Positions 11,901 to 22,919 of a stretch of 64,000 nucleotides of DNA are shown one piece after another. Position numbers and translations under genes: made by a program. This stretch comes from Bryoerythrophyllum caledonicum. Taxonomy: Eukaryota; Streptophyta; Bryopsida; Pottiales; Pottiaceae. The first letter of the stretch is position 1. Every line of letters begins with the position of its first letter. The notes beneath the pieces are model-generated. The model did no database searches. It was not told the DNA's origin and saw only the letters and a program-made list of their open reading frames with translations. The stretch lies in the NCBI GenBank assembly GCA_963971425.1, contig OZ020519.1, forward strand, positions 25,434,755 to 25,498,754. The letters are read 5' to 3'.

Positions 11901-13078
11901 GGCAACTACACGTGTGCCCCTACTGATTTAGCTTCTATTGATTAGTCTTGCTCTACTGATTTAGCTTCTGGCTATTACTTGAACTTTGCAGGCTTGCTTT
12001 GTGGATATGGTTGGCTCGAGCATCCTCTTGGGGATGGCCTGGATGGTCGCCACTATCCCAATGATTGAAAGAAATGATGTTTTGATCTCATTTGCTCAAA
12101 AACAGAACGTGTACATTCAAGACTATGTTGTGGCTCTAAGTGCTTGTGAGGCCCAACTCTTTAGGTACTATATCGACACATCTACAACATTTTCTATGGA
12201 CGAGTTCTCGAACTTTAGGGCGTTGATGGAACTCGCCTACTATAACATCTTTCTCCGATGGGATATTGACCTAAATACACAAATTGAGCGTTTAATGTGG
12301 AAATTAGACCGTGTAGAGGTTTATGCACTCAACAATGGCAAGACCATTGACAGAGCAACTTTTTCACCAATGGGGGCTTCTATTAAAGTTGATTGTAAAG
12401 GTATTAATTCTTACCGCTTACAATTTTGAGTTTCCTTGAATCTATTGTTGATCAATTTTCAACTCACATGGTTGTACATTGTGTTCTGTGTAGGGGCAAC
12501 ATCAAAGCTTGCTGGCGATTTGCGATGCCGCTTTCCTAGTGTGGATACACTCAATGCCTTCGGCATTGTATATCCATAGTATTAGGCTGCCGATGACTGC
12601 CTTGACACTTTTGCCATGCATCTTGAAATCATCAAACAATTCTTCTGTAAGGGTAAAGAATTTAAAGGTGGTGAAGGGGCAACTCTGAAGGTCATTGTAC
12701 CCGCTCTATTGAACGGGTTCGACCTTGACGTGGAGCAAAGCCTCTTCAAGCTCTTCATGAGCAATACCTTCCGCCTCGCCTGTAAGCCCCTATTTGATTG
12801 AACGTGCTCACAAAGATATGGCGGATTGCCTAAGCCAACGGGCCTCTAGCAGGCCGTTTTCCTACCTACATGAAGTTGGCAGAAATTGTTGTAGTCATGG
12901 TGTTGGGGTAGGTGGAAGATGAGCGTGTCTTCTGCTCCTTCTCCTTTTTGAAGACTAGAGTATGGAGTTTCCTAGATAGAAACCTTGGCATCGTGGTCGG
13001 AATGTATTCGCAAAAATTGCATGGCTTCCAAAACTTCCTGTACGACGCAGTGTTTGACTAGTGGTACCGAACCCCGGA
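8924..13078 (+). pseudogene. hAT-like transposase pseudogene, copy 1
   Basis: The exons can be placed by comparison with copy 2 at 23838-28575. Exon a (about 8924-9529) holds KEAADKRR and TPPRSN and ends at donor GAG|GTATGT. Exon b (10237 to about 10500) holds RQYDWNRRYYCEWSARFSWV. Exon c (about 10580-10904) holds FLAKNCRHQKN and RMHWIDSSGW. Exon d (about 11261-11905) carries SCDEVT and VSFGADGA, the first two catalytic aspartates expected of hAT enzymes, then HCFAHRCNLAF. Exon e is 11992-12400. Exon f (12494 to about 13078) ends in a degenerate hAT dimerisation domain. Damage is plain. There is a TAG at 11580 where copy 2 has Gln, a stop after GIVYP, and frameshifts in exon f. The exon b donor is AG|ATAAGT and the exon d acceptor reads GCAA instead of GCAG. 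A functional protein is therefore not expected. Confidence 0.8.
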
Positions 13079-13368
13079 TAGGAGCCGTTATGGTTGTGAG
13101 AATTAGGTTTTTATGGTGCAAGCTTGCTTTCGTTGAAGGTTTGTTGCCTTCACTCTTTTGTTATACAACTTATATGCCTTCAATATTGACTTTGAAATTG
13201 GGGGCATTCTTTGAATTCTTATGTGCTTTGATTTGTAGATGATTTTTGTGGTTTACTATTTCTGTTGCAAGTGATGGTAGGCACTAGGTAGTGGTTGATT
13301 TGGCATGCTACAATTTGGCTTAATGTCTTTAATTTTATGTCAATTTCTAAATTACTAACTTGTTTGTA
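13079..13368. other. Downstream flank of hAT-like copy 1
   Basis: This AT-rich sequence lies between the hAT-like coding remnant and the Tc1-like insertion. I could not find a convincing 8-bp target duplication or hAT terminal repeat, so the end of the hAT element is not placed. Confidence 0.4.
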
Positions 13369-13948
13369 CAATAGGGTGACATTCAAATTGGCCGTTTAGT
13401 AGTTCCAGGGATAGTGTTCTACACTGCTGCCAACTTTGACACCCTCTCCAAAGCTGAGAAATTGTTATTTTACCATGAAAATTTTGGGACAGCATCATCT
13501 TCATGTTGAAGACATGCATACCAAATTTCAAGTCCAGGAGACTTATACAAAAAAACTTATGCAAGATCTACCAACATGGGATAGCTGTGAGGAAAGTGTC
13601 ACAGCTGCCAACTTTGACACCCTCCCAAGAATTGAGGAAATTTTTTTTTGCCCATGAAATTCTTGGAGCAAAAACATTTTTATGTTGTTTGCATGTGTGG
13701 AAAATTTCAAGTCCAAAAGACCCATACAAAAAATAATATTCCAAATCTACCAACATGTGTAGTTTTGAGAAACAAAGGGGAAAACCATTTTACTACTTCC
13801 AACTTTGACGCCCTCCTTAGGATTGAGTTTTTGTTGATACATAGTGAAATTTTTGGCACAAGATCATCTCTACGCTGGTAACATGTGAGATAAATTTCAA
13901 AGCCAAAAGATGTACACAAAAAAGTTATTCCATATCTACCAACGTGTA
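13369..13948 (+). repeat. Left TIR of the Tc1-like element, with about 180-bp subrepeats
   Basis: Three tandem units begin with CAACTTTGACACCCTC-like sequence at about 13431, 13608 and 13800. Each contains a CATGAAAWTTTTGG block, an ACATGTGT-like block and a CTACCAACATG block. The same unit builds the element at 5780-7098. The inner edge overlaps the last codons of the transposase. Confidence 0.85.
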
Positions 13949-14946
13949 TGTCCTCCATTAGCGTCAATCACTGCTAGTAACCTAGAGGGCATAGAATGAC
14001 ATAGTTGAAGGAGCTTTGTACCATTGACTAACTTCCACTCTCTTTCAAGAACTACCTTCATCACATCTAAGCTTCTAGGGCATTGTTTGCCATGTTGTAC
14101 AACATCTTTTAACATCCTCCAAACGTTCTCGATTGGATTGAGATCGGGAGAGTTTGCAGGCCAGTTGAGCTTTTCGAGAAGGTGGCTTTGTCTCCATTCT
14201 TCACATATTTTGCTCCTATGGACGGGTGCCCCATCTTCCATAAGCACTTCTTGTGGAATTTGACCCATGAAATGAACCAATTTGGCATCGTAAACCACTT
14301 CTATAAAATCCTTAGCAGAACGTTGACCTTTAGGCATAAAGACAAGTTCAAACTTTTGTCCTCCGGCAAATGCACCCCAAATCATTAAAGAAGTCCTTCC
14401 ACTTTTAAAAGTAGGAGCTAGACAACTTGATGAATAATGCTCGTATGCACTTCTCCAAACATGAATTTGCCGAGAATTTTTTCCAATTTCAAAAGTAGAT
14501 TCATCTGTCCAAACAACACACTCCCACTCTTTTGCACTCCATCCACGGTACTTTTGAGCAAAAGCTAATCGTTGAGACATGTGACGAGGTGTCAAAAAAG
14601 GTTTTTTGACTGCAATTCGACTAAAAATGTCATTTTTATGTAAGACCCTTTGAATAGTACATCTACACACTTGAGTAGGACATGCATTGGTAATCTCTGA
14701 GAGTGAAGAGCAACGATGAATTTTTGAGTAATGCACAATACTACGAACATCTCTATCACTAAGCTTTTTAGCGTGACTTCCACCGCAAGGTTTGCGCTTG
14801 TAGGTTCCATCTTCTCTAAATGTTTTTACTAACTTTGTAACTGTTCTAATAGGAACTCCTATAGTAGCTGCAATTTGAACTCCTGTAAATCCTCCCTCAC
14901 TCAAACCTATGATGCGAGCACGAATTTCATCTGAAATTGCCATCAT
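13936..14946 (-). CDS. Tc1/mariner-type transposase, DD34E
   Basis: This intact 336-residue frame would bind the element's TIRs and catalyse cut-and-paste transposition into TA sites. The length is normal for Tc1 enzymes. Residues about 1-120 form the paired-type helix-turn-helix region, with ARIIGLSEGGFTGVQIAATI followed by KKLSDRDVRSI and STIQR-like CTIQRVLH. The catalytic core shows VVWTDESTFEI (first Asp), LMEDGAPVH (second Asp) and NSPDLNPIENVW (Glu). Exactly 34 residues separate the second Asp from the Glu, which defines DD34E. All three are present and no stop or frameshift interrupts the frame. Plant mariner-like enzymes are usually DD39D, so this class is unexpected here. The start at MMAISDEIRA follows a GA-rich leader; the second Met is an equally good start. 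Confidence 0.93.
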   Translation of the reverse strand: MMAISDEIRARIIGLSEGGFTGVQIAATIGVPIRTVTKLVKTFREDGTYKRKPCGGSHAKKLSDRDVRSIVHYSKIHRCSSLSEITNACPTQVCRCTIQRVLHKNDIFSRIAVKKPFLTPRHMSQRLAFAQKYRGWSAKEWECVVWTDESTFEIGKNSRQIHVWRSAYEHYSSSCLAPTFKSGRTSLMIWGAFAGGQKFELVFMPKGQRSAKDFIEVVYDAKLVHFMGQIPQEVLMEDGAPVHRSKICEEWRQSHLLEKLNWPANSPDLNPIENVWRMLKDVVQHGKQCPRSLDVMKVVLEREWKLVNGTKLLQLCHSMPSRLLAVIDANGGHTRW

Positions 14947-15210
14947 AAACTTATAGAGTGCGTGATGCTAGCTACAACAGTAGAGTAGGGATTAGAGCAG
15001 AGCAAGGGGGAGAGAAGGGGGCCAAGGGGCTAGAGCAGAGCAAAAGGGGTTGCAGGATTGACACGTGACAATTGGCAGAGGAAGGAGAACAGGGCTGGAG
15101 CAGAGCAAGGGGGAGAGAAGGGAGCCAAGGCGCTGGAGCAGAGAGGAGAGAGAAGGGTCGCCAAAACACAAGCCCATATGCATACATGAAAAATCGTTTT
15201 GCTCTTAATC
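14947..15210 (-). promoter_or_regulatory. GA-rich leader of the Tc1-like transposase
   Basis: Upstream of the start codon a motif reading GGGGGAGAGAAGG(G)RGCCAAGG followed by GAGCAGAG occurs twice, at about 14995-15045 and 15090-15145. The frames covering it (for example 15072-15341 plus) are products of this low-complexity tract. It is probably the 5' leader or promoter; no TATA box is convincing. Confidence 0.4.
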
Positions 15211-15565
15211 ACTCATCATGTATGCCCAATGTGAATCAACACTCATGCATCCCACAATACAACACTCTTTGTTTTGAGGATTGTCTCAACATTCAGTCTA
15301 TCACAAATCACACACCATTCCCTTTACATAGTGTTCAATAGATATTTAGAAGAATAAATTTGTCATGTGTCTAATGCACACTTTATGGCCAAGTGGATTC
15401 TTTTGCATGGAACACCTCTTCACTTCTTCATTTAGATGTTATTGATCTTTTTAAGAAGCATTTATGTTTGGTGGCTTACTCACATGATTGAGTTCAATGA
15501 AAAAGCATGAGGTGTCAAAGATATTTTGACATTTTCAATATGACCTTCAAATTGTTCATTATAGT

Positions 15566-16148
15566 TACACATGTTGATAGATATGGAATAAATTTTTTTA
15601 TGTATGTCTTTTGGCTTTGAAATTTATCTCACATGTTACCAGCGTAGAGATGATCTTGTGCCAAAAATTGTATTATGTATCAACAAAAACTCAATCCTAA
15701 GGAGGGCGTCAAAGTTGGAAGTAGTAAAATGGTTTTCCCCTTTGTTTCTCAAAACTACACATGTTGGTAGATTTGGAATATTATTTTTTGTATGGGTCTT
15801 TTGGACTTGAAATTTTCCACACATGCAAACAACATAAAAATGTTTTTGCTCCAAAAATTTCATGGGCAAAAAAAAATTTCCTCAATTCTTGGGAGGGTGT
15901 CAAAGTTGGCAGTTGTGACACTTTTCTCACAGCTATCCCATGTTGGTAGATCTTGCATAAGTTTTTTTGTATAAGTCTCGTGGACTTGAAATTTGGTATG
16001 CATGTTTTCAACATAAAGATGATGCTGTCCCCAAATTTTCATGGTAAAATAACAATTTCTTAGCTTTGGGGAGGGTGTCAAAGTTGGCAGCAGTGTAGGA
16101 CACTATCCCTGGAACTACTAAACGGCCAATTTGAATGTCACCCTATTG
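15566..16148 (-). repeat. Right TIR of the Tc1-like element
   Basis: This is the inverted copy of 13369-13948, with the same subrepeats in reverse order. Both copies even preserve the same fortuitous open frames. Differences are scattered single bases and one small change near 15661-15672. Confidence 0.9.
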
Positions 16149-16847
16149 TACAATGGGCTTTTGCAAGTTGCAGGTGCATTTGTTAGATGTTATAACTTGG
16201 ATGATGTTATGCTTTCATTTAATCAATTGTTTGTTCTTTGAAAGGGTTGTTTTGCATGTTATGGGGTGTTGATTTTGGAGGAATTTTGAATATGTGGGAT
16301 TGTTTTGGGTGCAAGCGACACTCGTTAGTTTCTATGAATGGTCTAGCTTTTGTCCCTTCTTTTCCTTACCTCTTTTGGGAATTGTTGTAGTCAGTGTCAA
16401 CATTCGAGCGTTCATTACTTATGTGCAAGTTGGGTTCTTTGAAGGAGACACGCCTTTTTAAAGAATATGAACGATCATTCTCCCATTAAGTTTAAGAGTG
16501 CTCTTGGTTCTATTCATCGTTGTGTAGCCAAATTTTGGTTCTACTTTTTGTTTAGTTTTGTTTAGTTTTGTAGCCAATTCAAGGCCTAATTTTCTTCCTT
16601 GTTGCCTAATCTAATATCTCAAACATGTCATTGGAGCCAAATTGTACAGCGTTTCAACACTTCACTAACCAACACGGTGTTCCACCAAAGAAAGAAAATT
16701 GCCATTGAATTCTTTTACATTTTCTCCTACGGAGCCAACTTGCTTCCAATCCTTTGCAATGGAGGCCAACCATTTTTGACCTACCTAAACCCTACAAAGC
16801 CTAAACTACTCCTTATGCCCAAGTGTCGCAGCCATTGTGGCGATCAA
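16149..16847. other. Spacer without recognisable gene
   Basis: The sequence is AT-rich. The open frame at 16599-16925 (108 residues) has no domain I recognise and runs into the candidate MITE that follows. Confidence 0.4.
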
Positions 16848-17164
16848 GTCCCCTTCGCACTAGGTAGAAGAACGCATGTTCACCGCAAGTGCTGCAAGAA
16901 TCTGCGTCAGAAGGGTAACATGTAAAAAAACATTAAGAGAATTAATGAACTAAAATCCAAAAGTGAATAGTACTTGCGGCCACTTGAACAGTACTTACTA
17001 ACGCAAATTTATGGCTCATCTTGGCTTGCGTGCGGCAACCGCATGCAACAATGACTTGAGTTGGTATGAGACAAGAGTCTACAATGTTTTTGAATAAGAA
17101 AATATTTTCTCAAATTACCCTAACGCTGAACGCAAGTCGACCGCATGTGCTAGTGCGAACCGGC
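16848..17164. mobile_element. Possible MITE with TTCGCACTAG ends
   Basis: CCCTTCGCACTAG near the left edge is mirrored by CTAGTGCGAACCGG at the right, and inside both lie related CGCATG and CGCAAGT blocks in inverted order. The region is GC-richer than its flanks. Target duplication is not resolved, so this is tentative. Confidence 0.3.
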
Positions 17165-18393
17165 CTTCAGCCAAATACAAAAAAATTAAAAAATTAAAAA
17201 GGCCTACTTTGGACAGTTGGTTGTGATCAATGATCCGGGAATCAAATTCTGAAAAATGCGACAGCCTGCACCTTCAAGGGGTTTGGTAAGCTATTCAAGC
17301 ATTTTTTACATCTGCGTCACCATAAATTTTTGTCTTGTGAACCTAAACCAATAAAAACATTGGTAACATTATAATAGCCAAGGTAAGTATGATTTTCCAA
17401 AGGTAGCTTTCTAAAGTCAGGTGGTAAATCTAATGCTCTCGAATGAGCTGCCCCATCTTCCATGGGTTGCACTAAGTCATACTAATTTCATCTTATTTCC
17501 AAGTTGAACTTTTTCTTTCTTTACTAAACTACTACCATAAATGAGTGCTTCCTTCTAAGCCATGCTTTTACAGATGATGAGTGTCACATTTATACACAAC
17601 CTGGAAAATTTAACTCTTGAGTTGTTAGAAATTCAAATTTGAACAATTTCCTTTTTTCTAATTTTAAAAAAGGATCAAAATATACGTGTGGAACAACCAA
17701 AATGTTTATAATCCAAATAATTATCAAAATCTTGAAGTTTATTCAAAGCCGACCTCATTTTGGCAAGAAGGGGTATCAGTGAGTGTTACCATAGTGTAAA
17801 TCATCGATCAAATATCATATGAATCTCCACATTTCCTTTTCAAAACAATTAGAATTGAAACTTGGAAGTATAGGAGCTTTCTTCTTGCAATCAAACTCAG
17901 TTTGTTTGATGCCAAAAAAAAAGAAAAAAGAAAGAAAGGAAGTGCTGTACAGGAAATGAATCAATTTGCTAATCTTCAACACATGAATTTTGATCTTCTT
18001 TTCGAAGTATATTTTCATCTTCATTCTTTTACAGTATATTTTCACCTTCATTCTATTGAATTATATTTAGATAAACAACGGTAATCAACTTAATCTGAAA
18101 TCATGCGTGACCCTTATTCAGCCAGTCCCAAGTTTTGCCCAGATTCCCCTCCTCATGATTATCTATATCAGTTCAAGACGCATTCTAAATAAATAAATAA
18201 AGTATTGAGATTTTTGTGGAGGGTTGTGTTATTTCTGTTGTTTAAAATCAATTCTTGTGTTTAAAAACAAATACAAAACAAATAAAGATACATACAAAAA
18301 TAGAGTTATTTGTAAAGTCTCCTAGTGTTTTGCTAAAATACACCTCCTTTTCTATTTTAACACTGTAATTCTTTCCTTACTCTTTGTAGCTAA
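17165..18393. other. AT-rich spacer
   Basis: Only short frames such as 17815-18051 (minus) and 17902-18084 (plus) are present, both over low-complexity A/T-rich DNA. I see no gene here. Confidence 0.5.
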
Positions 18394-18395
18394 TA

Positions 18396-18730
18396 GAGTT
18401 TTCTTGAAAGTGCTTCCGGAAGAGGCAAGCCAAGGGTAATATGGTGCCTGACCGTATAAGATTTAAAACGGAAGGAAAGAGAGCATGAGAAATTTCATAT
18501 CCCTTACTTTTCCTCTCCAATGAAATGCTTGGCAATCAACGCTCTTGGGCCCTTTCCCATGCAAGCTAAAGCTCCTCCATAATACCCTAAGTTCTCAAAG
18601 AGTTGACCAATAGTTCCCCCACACCTTTCCCAAGCCAAGTCACCATGTCCATATGGTCCCAATTACTAACAGAAGATCCTAAGATTTGGGGTGACTATCC
18701 AGTGTATTTTGGTGACCTTTATGAAAACTC
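18396..18730. mobile_element. TA-flanked MITE, family D copy 2
   Basis: The ends are GAGTTTTCTTGAAAGT and its imperfect inverse CCTTTATGAAAACTC, with TA outside both ends (18394-18395, 18731-18732). It matches copy 1 at 7106-7439 along its full length and in the same orientation. It has no coding capacity of its own. Confidence 0.75.
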
Positions 18731-18823
18731 TATTAGATCAATTACAAAGCTCCATGATCTCCAAACTCAAGTTAGAACTGTTTTTAATTGCAACTTGTGC
18801 ATCTTGTGAAAAACCCTTTATGA

Positions 18824-19134
18824 GTGGGCGGGCTCATGCCAGGACTTGAAACTTCCATCGATCCTAGACCAACTGTACTAAATAGGATTGATAGTCGCTT
18901 AGGGATCCTACTTGCAGCGCCTTGGGCATTTACAAACCTAGATTCCATTTGTAGAGAGAAGCTTGGAATTCCAATCCTTGGAAATCTCTCAATATGCTAT
19001 GTCTACGGAAACAATATTGACGATTGTCAAGTCGTAATTTTCCAAGATCCATTCAATTGCCTTCCAACAAGCAATAAACTTGAGTTCATAAACTTGATTG
19101 TGTCAAACAACCTGTCCAAGGTATCTTGTCTTAA
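18824..19134 (+). pseudogene. Unrecognised coding remnant cut by a TTAA element
   Basis: The frame from 18824 has protein-like composition over about 100 residues, including LLAAPWAFTNLDSICREKLG and VIFQDPFNCLPTSNKLEFI. I do not recognise the family. It is open up to the TTAA at 19131-19134, where the TTAA element begins, and no clear continuation is seen after 20059. It may be the truncated exon of a retroelement or host gene. Confidence 0.3.
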
Positions 19135-20055
19135 CCCCTAAAGGACCAAACGTCCCCCGGGGTCATTTTGTATTTTGGGCATGTACCTACAATTCGAAAA
19201 AAGTCCTTTTTAATTGATTTTCTTTTTCAAGATAGGATCTGATAAGAGCTTCATGGAGATATTTTTAAATTTTTTTTTGGATTTGTGGTTTGAAAGTTAG
19301 TACCACTAAAAGCTAAAAGTGGGACTTCGGGCACCTCCAATTTTTTTGACAAAAGTTTCTATTGACATTGAGATTTTTCACACACATAAAGAATATTTCC
19401 TTATTTAGAAAATTTCCAAAAAAATCTTGTCTTTAGTGTAAAAAGGCATTTTATTCCAAGTCAAACATTTTCACACATTGTCGGGCAATAGGGAAAAAAA
19501 CTTCATCTTTTCTACATAAAACCCAGAGATCTTCATATTTTTCACTTTTTATTTTTTCAACAACAATATGTGGTGAAAACCTTCCTATTGACTGTTTAGA
19601 TTATCATTTAAATACATACGTAGATCACAAAAAAATAAAACGTGAAATGGCAATTTTTGAACCTCCAACTCCTTGCACACTTGATTTGAATATGCTACAC
19701 CCCTTTTTTACCTCTAAAAATTGGTGTGTTGGGAAACAACATCATGCTTAAGACAATGGTAAAAGATTTAGACCTTGTACAATGCAAAAATTTGATACAA
19801 AATGAAGTCAAAGTCAGCTGATCTACTCAACGTAGGGATGAAAATGAACCATTGTTTTGACTTTAAACACTATAATCTATCAATCCGTCCGGTGGATTAC
19901 AACCAAAATTTGATGGCATGTTTATATGGAAGTCTATTTTAAGATCTTACGGTTGAAATCTAAAATTCACTTTAAAATGTGATTTTCATGTCCATTTTTG
20001 ACAGTGGCAGTTTTGGACTGGTTTTTGAGCGAAATAGGTCGTGGTCCTTTAGGGG
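19135..20055. mobile_element. TTAA-flanked element, subfamily B copy 1
   Basis: It runs from CCCCTAAAGGACCAAACGTC to GTGGTCCTTTAGGGG, with TTAA at 19131-19134 and 20056-20059. It is 921 bp and has no transposase. A CCCCCGGGG palindrome lies just inside the left end. The interior closely matches 54223-55147 (for example TTCATATTTTTCACTTTTTA and ACACTTGATTTGAATATGCT). Confidence 0.8.
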
Positions 20056-20059
20056 TTAA

Positions 20060-22919
20060 GCATTGACCCAACCATTGGAGGGTCAACTGTTAGTCCTTGG
20101 GCAATCACCGACTAGTATGGTATGGGCGCATAGTTGAAAGTCGTTGTGCTTTGAAGCATCAATTGGAGAAGACTATTTGTCCTCAAAGCTTGAGCCGCCT
20201 ACTGCAAACGACTGATCATCTTGTTCGTCGTGGTTAGCTGACAATTCTCCTCTTATGGCCCAACTTTCTTGTTCCAACACACAATGTCTTAGTGCTCCCC
20301 TTAGCATCCTATTGGTCTTGAATCTTACGTAATAGACCCTGTCAACCAAGTCTTATAATCCTTTGGACGCAGATCCTTTTTGGTAACTTGCTAATGTTGG
20401 TTCTCATACCATATCTTGTCAATTGGTCTCATTACTGTTATAGCACGAGGGTAGAAGTACACTAAGGTTACTCACTTTTGGGCAAAAAAATATACTTCAT
20501 AGTATATTTGTTTTGGAGTCCTTTGTAAAATTGTTGTTGAATGTCAACCGTCCATTGAAAAATCTGAAGAAATCATCGCCAATAAAATGTTAGGTGAACA
20601 TAAGATATCTTGGACAAAATGTTGATTTTTTAGACTCTGTGTTGATTGAACACATGTGGTTCTGAAGGTGGCCCAACTCAAATCCAAGATAGAGTATATT
20701 GCATACTACAAAGGTTGAAAATATACCATATATATTGTGTGGTATATATGTTGAATCAAGGTACCAAAAACTTGTTTCTGAAGAAAATAATGGAAAAATA
20801 AAAATTTAAGGAATTGTTTATGTGTCAAGATAGAATTTTGTATGGTGTAGAAGGTTGGATGTGAATTTGGAGAAAATACCAACATCTATCTCTAATTTAG
20901 GAGTTGTGAAAAATAGCCTATTTTTACCAATAAAGGTTAATTTAATTTTTGGATCTAGAGTTTTTTTTATCACATATATGTACATATTATGGTATAAATG
21001 TGTCCCAAAATTTTCAAAGTATTTTACCTCATGAGCCTCTAAAAATAAGTATATTTGTCCGATTTGATATACATGTCACAAGTATGTAGTAATGACAAAT
21101 ATACTTCTTCTAATAAAAGCGTAAGGTGGGATTCTCAAATTCAAGAGTATTGTAATATTGAAGAAGTCAACAATCAAATTCCATCATCCAAAATCAAAAT
21201 CAAAGCCAAGTTGGCACTAGGCAGCAAGAAGATGCTCAAGATTTTGGCCCTATCTTGTGACAAATTTTTCATTCTAGCCTAGTCGGTTGTCACCCATGAT
21301 TGAGTTGTCGCTTCCTTTCAATTTGTAGCTCCAAATCAATATAAAATACAAGGCACTTGTTCCAATACCGCTCATAACAATTAGTACTTACTAAATATCC
21401 TCCACCAATAGATCGCAAGAAGCGACTATCTCTGCCAATAAGTTTTCCTTCTCCACGCTAACTGCAATATTCCATACCTCTAGGAATTTCCTAAGGTCCA
21501 AGCTAGCTCCTTGTTCATGGTTAACCATTACCAAGAGGAGCTCTCTCTGCAACTCATAGGTCATGTACAAAGAAAAGGAGGGGGGATATCATTGCTCCTA
21601 GCTCCCACATTTTGCTCTTTAGTCTTGCAATCTGGATCCCCATCCTATAAACTTGTATGTACATTACAATTTGTCGTTGCAGATTGTCATCTCTCAAAGG
21701 TCTTCCTTCGTTGTATCCAACTCTAAGGAGGTGAAGCTACAACCACCAATCTTATCACTTGCCACTAGCGTTGAGATTTCCAAACGACTTGTCAATTGGC
21801 ATTGTAAGTCCCGTATCTACTTCGGATGCTTTATCTTGTCTTTTGAATGAATAGCCACTCCATCTTTAGTATCTTGCATTAGCTGCACCACCCCAATGAA
21901 CTTGCCCTATTCCAATGAATTTGCACTCTTGTTAGTCAAATGTTCTTTGCAACTCATCATAAAAGTCGGCCCAAAACTTGTATTGCTCAATTTCTTTGGC
22001 TTGCTCTGGAGCATGGTCACCTCCTACTTGTAAAGTACTAAAAGTTTTCTAGAGAATAGTACTTTGCAATATTAGTTGCTCCTCTTGCGTTTTTGATGTA
22101 GCCATAGCAACTAAGCAAGCCTTCCCTTGCTCTCAAAGTTGCACTGTTTGGGGACCTTACGTGTCCCTTGCCTCTAATGCTCTGCTCGAGCATTCTGATC
22201 CAACTTCAAAGTAAGACAAGTTATCTCATGATCCTTTATTTGGATCTTCACGTGATGATACTCAATCCTCTCCACTGGAGACTCATCCTCATCCTCTTAA
22301 TGAACTTTCCTTGTGCATTGATGAATTGTCCTCTTCTTCTTAATTTGACAATTTGTCTTGTTTTTCTTCTAGATTGATAATAATCAAATGCTTCGGGCGC
22401 TTCTTCGCCCTCGAGCTACTTTCACTGTGTTGAATGGGAGAATGAGGGCAAGACAAGTTGTCATAAACCTCTCCTTTGACTTACAATCTAGCTCTGCTCG
22501 TAAATAATTTGTACCTTGTTCTATTATTGCAGTCGTTGGTTTGGCCGGTATCTCTACACCTTGAGTTTGCTACTTAAGACCACTTGTTGAAGCTCCTAGA
22601 TCTTGCACTATTAGAGGCAGTGAGTGACTTGAGATAGTGTTAGAAGCCACCATGTGTTCTTCACAAAGCATACTAAGGTAACCTAACGTTAGTAAACTCA
22701 TTGGGCCACAAATTCTCTTTATCAGTATCTCTCTTTGCATGGCTTTCAATAGCTTCCCAATCCAATTGTATTGCTTGCCATGCCAGGCTCCTTACGCCAT
22801 GGCAACATCCTCATCCCTCATCGATCTTTGCAAATCAATGAGGAATTGTTGAATAATATATTCCAACCACTTACCAATGTACCCTTCACGAGGCCTTTTG
22901 TTTTTGTTTAGACCTGATA
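20060..22919. other. Decayed sequence, possible old retroelement
   Basis: No long frame survives. Read on the minus strand, 21050-22450 contains short Lys/Glu/Ser-rich stretches such as DHAPEQAKEIEQYKFWADFY, separated by many stops, which looks like worn coding sequence of coiled-coil character. I cannot assign a family and see no terminal repeats. Confidence 0.3.

Larger units (their letters stand above)
13369..16148 (-). mobile_element. Complete Tc1-like element with long foldback inverted repeats
   Basis: Both ends read CAATAGGGTGACATTCAAAT going inward, with TA outside (13367-13368 and 16149-16150). The element is 2780 bp. Terminal inverted repeats of about 580 bp (13369-13948 and 15566-16148) differ at only a few percent of positions by eye. 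Between them lie the intact minus-strand transposase (13936-14946) and a GA-rich, internally duplicated leader (about 14950-15210). Near-identity of the TIRs and the unbroken frame point to recent activity. It sits downstream of the hAT-like pseudogene. Ordinary Tc1 TIRs are a few tens to a few hundred bp, so these are long and compound. Confidence 0.9.

Noticed and set aside
15072-15341. Plus-strand frame rich in Gly, Glu and Arg
   Set aside because: It covers the duplicated GA-rich leader of the transposase and has low complexity.
15604-16081. Mirrored open frames on both strands inside the Tc1 TIRs, also seen at 13436-13967
   Set aside because: They are the inverted-repeat subunits read in different frames, not proteins; the same frames appear in both TIRs.
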